Source: Cryptomeria japonica (Eukaryota > Streptophyta > Pinopsida > Cupressales > Cupressaceae). From it: 64,000 nucleotides of DNA. This document shows positions 1 through 11,497 of this stretch, one piece after another. Position numbers and translations under genes: made by a program. Position 1 is the first letter of the stretch, and every line of letters begins with the position of its first letter. Location of the stretch: contig NC_081406.1 of the NCBI RefSeq assembly GCF_030272615.1, positions 261,133,386 through 261,197,385 of the forward strand, given 5' to 3'. The notes under the pieces are model-generated. The model was not told where the DNA came from. It was given only the letters and a program-made list of their open reading frames with translations, and did not search any database.

Positions 1-2
1 CA

Positions 3-269
3 TTGGTTGATGTTAGAGAGGAGGTGCTTAGAGACTCACATGTTGGAGCATCGACTCATACATTGAGACATTCATATCATTCTCATCACTCTACGTATAC
101 TCCAAATGACCTACCTACATATCACTCTACTGATACATAGGAGGAGATATGTGTTGATTAGGTTCATATCACACTAGAGGGTTTGGATTCATTTGAGCAA
201 CAACTACAGGATTTGAGCTAGATTGGTTTTGTGGATATGCTACTAGGATCAGACACTTCATTGATGCCC
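3..269 (+). pseudogene. Unassigned coding-like relic
   Basis: One forward frame reads about 89 codons, starting LVDVREEVLRDSHVGAST and running through a His/Ser/Thr-rich stretch to LGSDTSLMPL. It is interrupted by three TAG codons and ends in TAA. The amino-acid composition looks protein-like, but I do not recognise a family. The left end of the window cuts it. It may belong with the exon-like block at 685-858 as parts of one decayed gene or transposon ORF; that link is inference only. Confidence 0.3.
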
Positions 270-684
270 CTCTAATCTATATATCCCCTTACACTCCTCA
301 TTTATTGACACTGATAGAGAGAGATATGTAGATGCAGTTGTTGTGACAGATATGATTGTAGCAAATGATCAGACTATAACTCCTGATACCTAGGTACATG
401 TGTAATAAATGTTAAATAAAAATGTTTGTCCTTATATTTTATTTAATTAGTATCAATTATATTGAACTAATCATAAAATGTACACATGTAATAGATTCCT
501 CATGTTACTCCTAGCTTGATCTCACATCATGTATGCAAGTGAGATTATTTTCGATGCGACACCTGCTAGTGGATAGTTGGATTTTGGATTCTATATGTAT
601 GTATTTTTTTTGTGTGTAAATTTAATGATCTATTTGGTAATATATCCATGTCAAGATATTTAATAATGTGTTCTACTTTTACAG

Positions 685-858
685 GGATCGATTGGACATC
701 CATCAGACTAGGACTCTCACTTAGAGGGTCGCTCCATTTGAGGCCGACATGATGACTGATCTACCACTTAGAGCATGTTCCCTTGGACTGTACACACATG
801 ATTACCTTTATTATTTGGACTTTCTTAGACATATTGTTGTCTATAGGTTTATATAGAG
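685..858 (+). pseudogene. Exon-like relic after a splice acceptor
   Basis: A pyrimidine-rich tract ending in TTTTACAG (677-684) is followed by an open stretch starting GSIGHPSD or, in the more protein-like frame, DRLDIHQTRTLT, one TAG, then RVAPFEADMMTDLPLRA and GLYTHDYLYYLDFLRH. The acceptor plus the compositional change suggest a decayed internal exon. The family is not recognised. The alternative is a chance open frame next to a chance acceptor. Confidence 0.3.
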
Positions 859-986
859 TTTCACAAACATGTTTACAGTTTACCTTTATAAATGCATATT
901 ATAAACTTTATGTTTGACTTTTATACATGTTTGATGAGACATTCCATACAATACATTTTATGAGACGTCTTTATTTATACATTTTA

Positions 987-1440
<454 letters not shown>

Positions 1441-2723
1441 AAATATCATACACACATGTGCATGTCTAAAATTTACATACATCCTAATTGTACATCCCCT
1501 TAAGACAATTTCAAATTTACACATACATATCCTAATTTAATTTAGATACATCCTAATTTAAATATCATACACATGCATTTAATTAAATGCATGTACATCC
1601 TTATTTACTTTACATACATGTTCCTCATTTAAATATCATATGTGCATGCCTAATCTACATACATCCTAATTGTACATTCCCTTAAGACATTTTTAAATTT
1701 ACACACACATGTACCAATTTAATTTAGATACATCCTAATTTGAATATCATACATATGTATGTTTAATTAAACACATACATCCTAATTTACTTTACATGCA
1801 CATGATCCTAATTTAAATATCATACACACATCTTTATTTGATTTACATAAATCCTAATTGTACACCCCTTAAGACATTTTCAAGTTTACACATAATGTCC
1901 TAATTTAATTTAAATACATCCTAATTTAAATGTCATACACATGTATTTAATTAAATGCATACATCCTAATTTTCTTTACATGTACATGATCCTAAGTTAA
2001 ATATCATACACATATGTGCATCTAATTTGCATACATCCTAATTGTATATCCCCTTAAGACAATTTCAAATTTACACATACATGTCCTAATTTAATTTAGA
2101 TACATCCTAATTTAAATATCATACACATGCATTTAATAAATGCATGTACATCCTATTTTACTTTACATATGTGATCCTAATTTAAATATCATACACACAT
2201 GTGCATCTAATTTACATACATCCTAATTGTACATCCCCTAAAGACATTTTCAAATTTACACATACATGTCATAATTCAATTCAAATACATCCTAATTTAA
2301 ATATCATACACATGCATTTAATTAAATGCATACATCATAATTTACATTACATGTACATGATCCTAATTTAAATATCATACACAGATGTGCATCTAATTTA
2401 CATACATCCTAATTGTACACCCCTTCAAACAATTTCAAATTTACACATACATGATCTAATTTAATTTAGATACATCTTAATTTAATTTACATACATGATC
2501 CTAATTTAAATATCATACACACATGTGCATCTATTTTACATACATCCTAATTGTACATCCTGTTAAGACATTTTCAAATTTACAGATACATGTCCTAATT
2601 AATTTAATTTACCTACATCCTAATTTAAATATCATACATGTGTGTTTAATTAAATGCATACATAATTTACATATAAGCCATATATCAAATGTTCAATTTT
2701 CATATGTGACTAAACAATATAAC
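1441..2723. repeat. Tandem array of ~185-bp AT-rich units
   Basis: The anchor TCCTAATTGTAC or a close variant starts at 1482, 1664, 1852, 2036, 2221, 2407 and 2545. The spacings are 182, 188, 184, 185 and 186, then 138 for a shortened sixth unit. Each unit repeats the phrases TTAAATATCATACACA and TTTACACATACATGTCC. Most units also carry a palindrome based on ATGCATTTAATTAAATGCAT, for example the 22-bp form at 1572-1593. Units differ by small substitutions and indels. The period is in the size range of plant satellite monomers. The array fades near 2680 and is followed by a solo LTR. Confidence 0.9.
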
Positions 2724-2728
2724 ATATA

Positions 2729-3560
2729 TGTAGACACCCAAATCTATCCACTTAATTAAATGAATACTTAGCATTTATTTGATTATTTAACCATCATTCA
2801 AAAAATTTTATATTTAATTCATTCACCCTAACCCTCTTCTCCTATTAATTAAATAAATTATTGAATTTATTTGATTTAATTCATTTAGCCAAATTCTAGC
2901 TTTAAATTAAATAAATCATATTTATTTAAATTAAATACCCTCTTCACATTTAAATAAATCGATATTTATTTAAATATCTATCTAAATGCAAGTTGCACCA
3001 ATAATTGAAATAAATGTTGTATTTCAATTAAAATCCTAAAAATCCTTTCAACTTGCATGCTTAAACCTCTTCTGGATTCTTCTAATCACTTCCTATTTGC
3101 CTAATTACCCCTTAAACATTTGCACATTCCTTAAGAAAAGGGTCACTTCACAAAATCCTCCAAAGTCTTTTTAAACCATTAAAGGCTTTATGTCTTCAAC
3201 AAGTTAACCTCTAAAATCTTCAATAACCATTAATGGTTAACTCAAAATCAACGCTTGGTTAGAGACTTTCTCTCTAACTTAACCATCCATTTAACACATG
3301 GGTCTCTTCAAGAATTCATTGCTTTGACCAAAGTTATCCTTTAACCCTTGCAGAGGATTTTATCCCTTGGATTAAAGGGTTATCCATTAACTCAACCCTA
3401 ACCAAACCCCCTAGGGTAACCTTCATGTCCCCTCAGACATTTAGTGCCTTTTCTCTCTCCTCTCAAGCCATAAGATTGGTTTGAAAGTGTCATATGGATT
3501 GAGGATAACTCAACCCTAGCCCTTGATAAGATGAATCCATCTCAACCGTTCATTTGACCA

Positions 3561-3596
<36 letters not shown>

Positions 3597-4029
3597 GAAC
3601 CTATGCATTATCATTGTTACTTAGAATTTGAATGTTTTGTAGGAAGCAATTGTATTAGGTTCTAGCTCTTCCACTTGTTGGAATTTCTATTTAACCTCTA
3701 ATACTTCATTTGCATCCTCGTTCAACATTTGACCATAATCAATCATCTCCCATCCTCCATTTGGCATCCCATTGTGCTAGTGCTCAAAATGAGGGCATAT
3801 TCTACATAGCAGCAAGATCTTGGAGAGCGGGAGGACAAGGAAGACCCATGGCATAGGGAGCATCATGGGGAAGTCCATTTCATTTTGTTCATTTCCTAGA
3901 TAGCTTCTTGTTTAACTAATCTTTATTGATATGGTTTGAAAGGGTTTGAGTTCATTATGTTTATGATTGAGCATGTTATTTAGATGAACTCATATTGGTT
4001 TTTCACTAATCCCCATTTTCATGGCATCA
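2729..4029 (+). mobile_element. Solo LTR of a Ty3/gypsy element
   Basis: It begins TGTAGACACCCAAATC and ends TTTTCATGGCATCA, so it has the TG...CA form. Both ends and the AT-hairpin-rich first 250 bp align with the LTR at 35181-37050 read on the minus strand (TGTAGTCACATAAATC ... CATGACATCA). The bases ATATA occur directly before (2724-2728) and after (4030-4034) it, as expected for a 5-bp target-site duplication, although AT-rich flanks weaken that evidence. There is no internal region beside it, so this is most likely the product of LTR-LTR recombination. It contains a (CA)16 tract. Confidence 0.8.
3564..3595. repeat. (CA)16 microsatellite
   Basis: 32 bp of perfect CA repeats inside the solo LTR. 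Confidence 0.97.
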
Positions 4030-4034
4030 ATATA

Positions 4035-5296
4035 AGCCATGTATCGCATGTGAAAAGTTCAAACACTACATAATAATTTATGAGTTCAAACAAGTTAAGT
4101 TCTAAAATCTTATAAATTTAATTCACGAGTTCAAATGTACCAGTACTATGACTACTAAATACTCATACCACATCAAGTGGTTCAACTTGATCTTCAATAA
4201 CACTTAATATTTTCTCATGATCTTCATTACCTAGTCTCCATTTTTTAGACTGCCCATGTGAACATGGAACTATATGAAGAATTGTGCCAACAACAATGAC
4301 TAGGTGGCTATATTGATATACCTTGTTATCAATTTGATATCCAGTAAAATGAATCCCATATTGAACAATCTTGACTTGTTTGAAATATGTCCCTTGCACT
4401 ACAATTGAGCCTGCATAAGAAACAACAAATTCCTTGAAGTTCAAAAATTTGGAAAAGTGTATAAAAATTCAAAATGCATGCATAAAACCAATTAATTAAA
4501 ACACATGAATCAATTCAAACCTATGGGAAATGGCATTCCATCACTCATTTATGCTTTTGTTAACTTCTTTCTCTCTTTTGTGTAACACAATAAATAATTA
4601 CCAACACCTTCTACATTTCTAGTCTTTTCTATGACTAGAAAAATATCTCCTGGACAAGAAATTTACATGAAAAATTAAAACTTATAAATAAAATGTACTT
4701 GTTAAAAATTTGCAATATTTTAAAGATATATAAAGTTATACACTCAAGTGCATGCACCCATTTTAATCAATCTTGAAATATGGTCATAATCACTAGAAAT
4801 GAAATGAATGTCTTCATAGCTTTCATCCTCATATTCATCGTATGTGTAAATAACAACTAGTGGCACCAAACTCCATTCACTCACATATCCAAGCTCTTGA
4901 TTGTTGCAATTATCATAGTTTTCCAAAATGCAGTCACAAACAAAACCATGATTAATCCCTAGTGTACAATGTCCATGGGCGATTGTTTGTACTCATGATA
5001 CAATGCAAATAACTTGTCTTCTCTACCCTCTCGCATTCATGCATTGTTCTTTTATCTACACCCAGATTATTTTCAATGCACCAAAATTTGAAATATAATT
5101 TGCTAATATCTAGAGAGAGGTTCTAATAATAGATCCTAAAAAGAGAGGTCCTAAATAGACTTAAGAATTAAGGGAGGAGAGAGAGAGAGACTACATTAAA
5201 AGAAGATTATTTTTAATCCAACCATTTCCAAATGTTTGTTACTTTAGATAAAGGTCCTAATTTAAAGAGATATAGAAAAAGAGAGGTTCTAAAGAG
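4035..5296. other. Intergenic, no supported gene
   Basis: Two short minus-strand open frames occur (4163-4444, 93 codons; 4744-4926, 60 codons, acidic with YDEYEDESYEDIHF). They might be exons of a decayed gene, but I recognise no domain and see no convincing splice pairing. From about 5110 the DNA becomes GA-rich, with repeats of AGAGAGGTTCTAA and AGAGAGGTCCTAA that prefigure the microsatellite target of the copia insertion at 5302. Confidence 0.5.
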
Positions 5297-5301
5297 AGAG
5301 A

Positions 5302-6813
5302 TGTTGGCAATATTGCATTATAACAGACAATGAAAGATTGTTGGCATTTCATAAGGATATTGAGAAGGTTGTTGATGATTATGGATATATCTGATTAAGG
5401 ATGTTTACTGTCTTGATATTATTATTTTTTCATTGATGTCAAGAAATTGATTTTGTAATTCAGTATGATGTTTCCATATCTTGAGAAGTATGATTTGAAG
5501 ATTATAAAGATGTCGGTAAAAGACACAGGAAAGAATATGATGAATAAGGGGATGAATAAGGTATTCAATGGGCAACTAGTACCGAGTCAGACAATGATGA
5601 GATCATGATGTTTTAGATTGTTTTAACATCATACATATGTTGTAAAATGTAAAGGTTAATACTATACTATGTTATCAAGCAAAAAACCTAGTCGCTAAAC
5701 CCTAAGGTTATCACTATCGGTTAATGAAGGCGGAATGTCTACTAAGTGAAGTTTAGTATTTACCGAGTTGTAATCGAGCTATAACAAAATGCATTAAATG
5801 TTTGCATGTGTTATTTAATGAAGGAAGTTGATGAGCTGGAACCGATTGAATGATTGGTATGTCGTTAATATAGTTTGTTAATGAATCTAAGGCAATAGAA
5901 AGTCGGCATCAAGATCTACAGCGCAGATTGAACCGCAATACCCTGGCACAAGTTCCAAGAAATATATGCAAGTTCCTAGGTGGGGTAAAACATTTTCAAA
6001 TTGAAAGATGCATTGAACCTGGACAAGATCAAATATCTGATGGCTATGATTGATCATGGGAAATGTGATCAAGGAGATTAAGCGGTTATCTAATTGTTTA
6101 TAAATAGGAAACTGTTGATAAACAATGTATGCGGGCAAGTGTATGCACAGGGATGCTACATAGTGATTACCGAGCACAGAAGCTTGAAGAACTGTTTGAA
6201 TAATAGAGTATAGAAGCCCAGCAGATGGACAAGATTAGTTCTATGTCTAGATTGTATTGAACAAATAAGAATCTTCTTTAGCATTTTAGATGTGAAGTTG
6301 TAGACAGATTTTATTACTATTATTTTGTGAAAGTGATAGAAAATCTCTTAACCGAGTGGACTTAACAGTCTTATTTGTAAAACCCTCTAGCAAGGTGACA
6401 TTCTGATTGAGTGTTTGAAATCCTTAACAAGGTCACTTCTAACAAGGTGAGGATCCTAACAGATCTGAGGGAAATCCCTTAATCGGGTCACATTTAGCAA
6501 TGTGTTTGTAATCTTTAACAGGATTTGCTTTTAACCGAGCATACTCTAGAAGAGTATATTTCTTAGTGGGTCTGAAATCCCACAGTGGTTTTTCCTTATT
6601 TGGGTTTTCACATTAAATTTGGTGTTATGAGGTTTATGATGTTTATATGCTTTTTGAGTTTGCATGTTTAACAGTTTTGGTTATATTACTGAAATATATG
6701 TTACCGAGGTTGAATCTGATGTTTTTATGGAAGATTAAGTTTGTATGATTCACCCCCCCCTCTCATCTTGTTGGCTATTGGATCTTTACTTACATTAAGT
6801 ATTAGAATTATCA
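5302..6813 (+). repeat. 5' LTR of copia element 1
   Basis: It begins TGTTGGCAATATTGC and ends AGAATTATCA just before the primer-binding site. Near the 3' part it carries the phrase CAGTGGTTTTTCC, then TTTGGGTTTTC, and a poly-C tract in GATTCACCCCCCCC. This arrangement is shared with other copia LTRs in the window. The hexamer ACCGAG occurs at least six times. Confidence 0.95.
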
Positions 6814-6815
6814 AT

Positions 6816-6827
6816 TGGTATCAGAGC
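6816..6827 (+). other. Primer-binding site (initiator tRNA-Met type)
   Basis: TGGTATCAGAGC lies two bases after the 5' LTR. This is the standard copia primer-binding site, complementary to the 3' end of plant initiator tRNA-Met. Confidence 0.95.
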
Positions 6828-6877
6828 TTTGGACTCTGGAAGAAAAGTTTAAAGGCACTTGAGTTAAAGATCCAAAG

Positions 6878-9800
6878 ATGTATAAGAGGGATGCACCGAA
6901 GCTAAACAAGTCAAGTTTCTCTACATGGCAGAAAAGGATGAAGCTACATCTATCAGGAGTTGGAGAATATGTTGTATACTATCTGGAGAATGATTTTGTT
7001 ACACCGAGCACCTATCCATTGACTATGGAGGAGATAAAGGCAAAGCAAGAACATATTCAAGCAATGATTGAAATAACATCTGCATTGACCGACTTAGAGT
7101 TTAATGATCTAGAAGGCCGCAATGATGCAAAGGCTATGTGGGATAAGCTCATATCAGTATATAGAGGAGATGAACATGTTCAAAGAGAAAAAGTAGATAG
7201 TCTAAGAGGACAACTTGAATCTATGAGGATGAATGAAGGTGAGAACATAACTCAGTAGAGTACAAGACTAAAGGAGATTGTCAATCAAATCAAAGGAGCA
7301 GGTGGAACTATTGAAGAAAAGGATATAACAAGTAAGTTGTTGAGAACCCTTCTACCAGCTTATGCAATCCGAGTCTCTGCAATCAATGAATTTTGGTCTG
7401 TACCTAATATGCCAATTTCTTTAGATGCTACTATTGGTAAGCTACATGCATTTGAATTAAGTAACTTTGATAACAGTAGATCTTCGGTAAATAAAGTTGA
7501 ATATGCATTTAGTTCTTTTCATCTTGATGAATCTAATGATTTCAATGAAAGAAAGTATAAGTACTCTGAAGGAGATCACAGTGGAGCAAGTGAAAGATTT
7601 CATAAGAACATGGAGGAAGTACACAAACTGTATGAGGAAATCAGAAAACAAGAAGAGTTTGAAGCACTTTTAGCCAAAAGGTTACAAAGAGGCAAAGGTA
7701 AGTATAAAGGAAAACTACCTTTGAAATGTTTCAATTGTGATAAGATAGGACATATGGCTTCTAACTGTCCTGACAAAGATTCTACTGAAAAAAGAGATTA
7801 CCGAGATGAAAAATAGAAAGATAATCATTATAGAGGACACCGAGACTTCAGAAGAATAGATAGAAAGACATGTTTAATAGCTGATGAGGAATCCAATGAT
7901 GATAAATCAGATGAGACTGATACAAAGGAAGTAGTTTATGTGGCTATCAAAGATGGATCAGATGAAGAAAGGTATGAAGAAAAATCCCTAATATCTCACA
8001 TAATCACTAATGATTCTTGGATTATAGATAGTGGATGCTCACATCATATGACAGGAGATAAACACAAGTTTGTTATATTAGAAGATTATGATGGAGGCTA
8101 TGTTAGATTTGGTAATGATGCACCATGTTCGGTGAAAGGTAAAGGATCTATAACACTTCTTGACAATGCAAGATGCAATGATGTTTATTGGGTTGAAGGT
8201 CTGAAATACAATTTGTTGAGTGTAGCACAACTAAACAACACAGGTTACCGAATAGAATTTCAGAAAGGAATTGTCAAAGTTCATGACAAGAATGGAAAGT
8301 TAGCTGCTACCGGGACACAAACAAAAGGTAACACATTTCACCTTGATTCAACTCAGAATAAGTGTTTGCATGCAAAGATAGATAATACTTGGTTATGGCA
8401 TAAAAGGTTTTGTCATGTAAATTTTGATAATCTGATCAAAATAAGTAAGAAGCACCGAGTAAGAGATCTACCGAGTCTTGAAAAACCTGAGAATGCTATG
8501 TGTCGAGGATGCTGGATGGGTAAGATGAAAAGATCAAGCTTTACAAGTAAGTCTTACACTTCTAAGGGAATTTTAGATCTAGTGCACATTGATCTTTGTG
8601 GTCCTATGAAAGTTCAAAGTCATTATGGTGATAAATATTTCATATTATTTGTGGATGACTATTCAAGGATGATGTCAGTAATGTTTTTAAAAGAAAAATC
8701 AGAAGCTTTTCAAATGTTTAAATGGTACAAGGCAAGAGTTGAAAATGAAATAGGAAGACAATTGAAATGTCTTAGATCAGATAGAGGAGGAGAGTTCACA
8801 TCTGATGAATTCAACTTATTCTGCAATGATCATGGTATTAAAAGACAAGTCTCTGCACCGAGAACTCCACATCAGAATGGAATAGCTGAGAGAAGAAACA
8901 AATCTATTGTGGATTGTGCTAGAACACTGATTATTGAAAAGAAGGTACCACAAACATTTTGGAGAGAAGCAATAAGCACAACAGTTTACACCTTGAACCG
9001 AGTACAATTGAAGAAAGGTACTTTGAAGACACCATATGGAATCTGGTATGATAAGAAACCTAATGTAAGTTATTTTAAAATCTTTGGAAGTAGATGCTAT
9101 GTTCACAAAGATGATAGAAATGGCAAGTTTGATCAGAAGAGTGAAGAAGGAACATTTCTAGGCTATTCTTCTAGAAGCAAATCATTTAAATGTATGATCA
9201 AATCATCTAACAAAATAGTAGAAAGTGCAAATGTGAAAATTGATGAATTTGTAGAAAGAAATGATGAAGGAAATTCCAAGGAACCAGAAGACTATGATGA
9301 ATTTGTCTATGTTCAACTGAGAAGTCTTACCAAGAAGACTTTTGAAGAAAATGAAGAGAATATCCAGTTATCGAGTGATGAAGAAGATCATACAGAGCCT
9401 ACCAAGCCTGTATTAGCCAAGTATGTCAGAAGACATCATGCACCAAGTCAGATTATAGGAGATAAGGATGATCCAGTGATGACAAGGAACAAACTGAGAC
9501 AGAACACATGTTTGATATCTGAATTTGAACCGAGAATAGTGAAAGAGGCGTTTAACAGTGAAGATTGGATAAATGCTATGATAGAAGAGATTGATCAAAT
9601 CAAGAAGAATGACACATGGACACTAATCCCAAGACCGAAGGACAAGAATGTAATCGATACAAAGTGGATTTTCTGAAACAAGCTAAATGAAAAAGGAGAG
9701 GTCATTCGAAACAAAGCAAGACTAGTTTGCAAAGGTTATGCTCAAGAAGAAGGAATTGATTATGGTGAAACTTTTGCACCTGTTGCTAGACTTGAAGGAG

Positions 9801-11062
9801 TGAGAACATTGTTGGCATATACTGCTTTCAAAAATTTCAAGGTATATCAAATGGATGTCAAATCTGCATTTCTGAATGGAATATTAGAAGAAGAAGTTTT
9901 TATTGAACAACCTAAAGGATTTGTTGAAGACAATAATAAAGATCAGGTATGTAAATTGAACAAAGCTTTATATGGTTTGAAACAAGCACCTAGAGCATGG
10001 TATGAAAGATTGCACTCTTATTTGATTAAGATTGGTTTTATAAGGACAAGTGAGAACAACAATATGTACATGAAGAATGATGAAAATGGAATACTGATCT
10101 CAGCCATATTTGTTGATGATATTATATTTTGTGGAAATGACTCTTTATGCAAAAACTTTGGAAATGAAATGAGCAAAGAATTTGAGATGTCATTAATCGG
10201 TGAGATAAAGTATTTTATAGGTTTACAGATACTGCAAATAAAAAATGAGATTTTCATTACTCAATCCAAGTACATAAAGGAAATCTTGAAGAAATTTGGA
10301 ATGGAGGATTCAAAACCAGTAAGTACTCCTATGACTACCAACTGTAAATTATCAAAGAATGATGAATCTGCATCTGTTGATGAGACACTTTACCGATCCA
10401 TGATTGGAAAACTTCAATATGTTGTTCACATTAGACTAGACATAGCACATGCAGTGGGTATAGTTGCAAGATTCTCTGCAGATCCTAAGGAAACACACAT
10501 GACAACAATCAAAAGAATCTTTAGATACTTGAAAGGCACTGAGGATTATAGCTTAGTATATCAGAAAGGAAATGGTTTTGATTTAAAAGTTTATACTGAT
10601 GTTGATTGGGCAGGCAACATTGATGACAGAAAAAGCACAAGTGGAGGAGCTTTCTTTTTAGGAGAAAGACTAGTGAGTTGGCTTAGCAAGAAACAAGGAT
10701 GTGTTTCACAGTCAACAACAGAAGCTGAATACGTTGCTACAACATTGAATTGTACCAACATTGCATGGATCAAACAATTGTTGGAAGCTATAAATGAGAA
10801 AGTTACCGAGCCAGTAACTATATTCTGTGACAATACTAGTGCCATTAATATTTCAAAGAATCCTGTTATGCACTCTAAGACAAAGCACATCTCTATCATT
10901 CATCATTATCTTAGAGAAGAAGCTCAAGAGAAGAAAGAGGTGTTGGAGTATGTTAGCACAAAGAAACAAATAGCTGATATCTTCACCAAGCCACTACCAA
11001 GGGACACTTTTGAATATCTCAGAAGTAAGTTAGGGGTCCTACCCCTATCTTCTACTCACTGA
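6878..11062 (+). pseudogene. Copia gag-pol polyprotein with three in-frame stops
   Basis: It is one reading frame of 1,394 codons from ATG 6878 to TGA 11060, broken only by TAG at 7256 (codon 127), TAG at 7814 (codon 313) and TGA at 9674 (codon 933). Domains in order: copia-type gag; a CCHC knuckle, CFNCDKIGHMASNC, near codon 284; retropepsin, WIIDSGCSHHM, near codon 384; the integrase HHCC zinc site (WHKRFCH, then CRGC); the integrase core with Asp in HIDLCGP, Asp in LRSDRGGEF and Glu in NGIAERRN; reverse transcriptase with [21 protein letters not shown] and an FVDD catalytic box instead of the usual YVDD; RNase H with [16 protein letters not shown] and FCDNTSAI. There are no frameshifts. 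The stop at 9674 falls in KWIF*NKLNEKG, where related elements usually have Arg or Lys. The frame was probably whole at insertion and has been lightly damaged since. Confidence 0.95.
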
Positions 11063-11485
11063 CCGAGTTCGGTGAAAGCATCAATCTGATGACTCTATCG
11101 AATATCTTTTGGGAGTTGATGCTGATTTATACACTTTAGGATGTTTTCTAAAGGTGTACATGAATTATTATAGGAAATAATACAGGGAGCAGGAATTGAA
11201 GACAAAATACTCTGACCGAGACTGAATTGATACACAACAGCAGGAAATTACTTCATACAGACATAAATTATGTTTTAGTTCTTTACTTTTTGGCATTGTT
11301 GTCAAAGGGGGAGAAGACTAATATCGGGGGAGAAGACTTAAAGAAAACTGAAAAGACTACATATTGGAAAGAAGACTGAAGAAAATAGGAGAAGTCTAAT
11401 GTATGGGGGAGAGCATTTCAGCATTTCAGAGTCACAGCAATCCGAATCTTTTAAGGTCAAATCAATTGGTTTTGCCATCAATGCC
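11063..11485 (+). other. 3' untranslated region of copia element 1
   Basis: Non-coding, purine-rich, with several copies of GGGGGAGAAGACT around 11305-11345. The phrase GTCAAAGGGGGAGAAG near 11300 looks like an earlier duplicate of the terminal polypurine tract. Confidence 0.7.
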
Positions 11486-11497
11486 AAAGGGGGAGAT
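11486..11497 (+). other. Polypurine tract of copia element 1
   Basis: AAAGGGGGAGAT directly abuts the 3' LTR start TGTTGG. It is the expected plus-strand priming site. Confidence 0.93.

Noticed and set aside
4163-4926. A two-exon minus-strand gene
   Set aside because: No recognisable domain, no convincing splice sites joining the two open frames.
8816-9598. Minus-strand ORFs inside copia element 1
   Set aside because: Shadows of integrase and linker coding on the plus strand.
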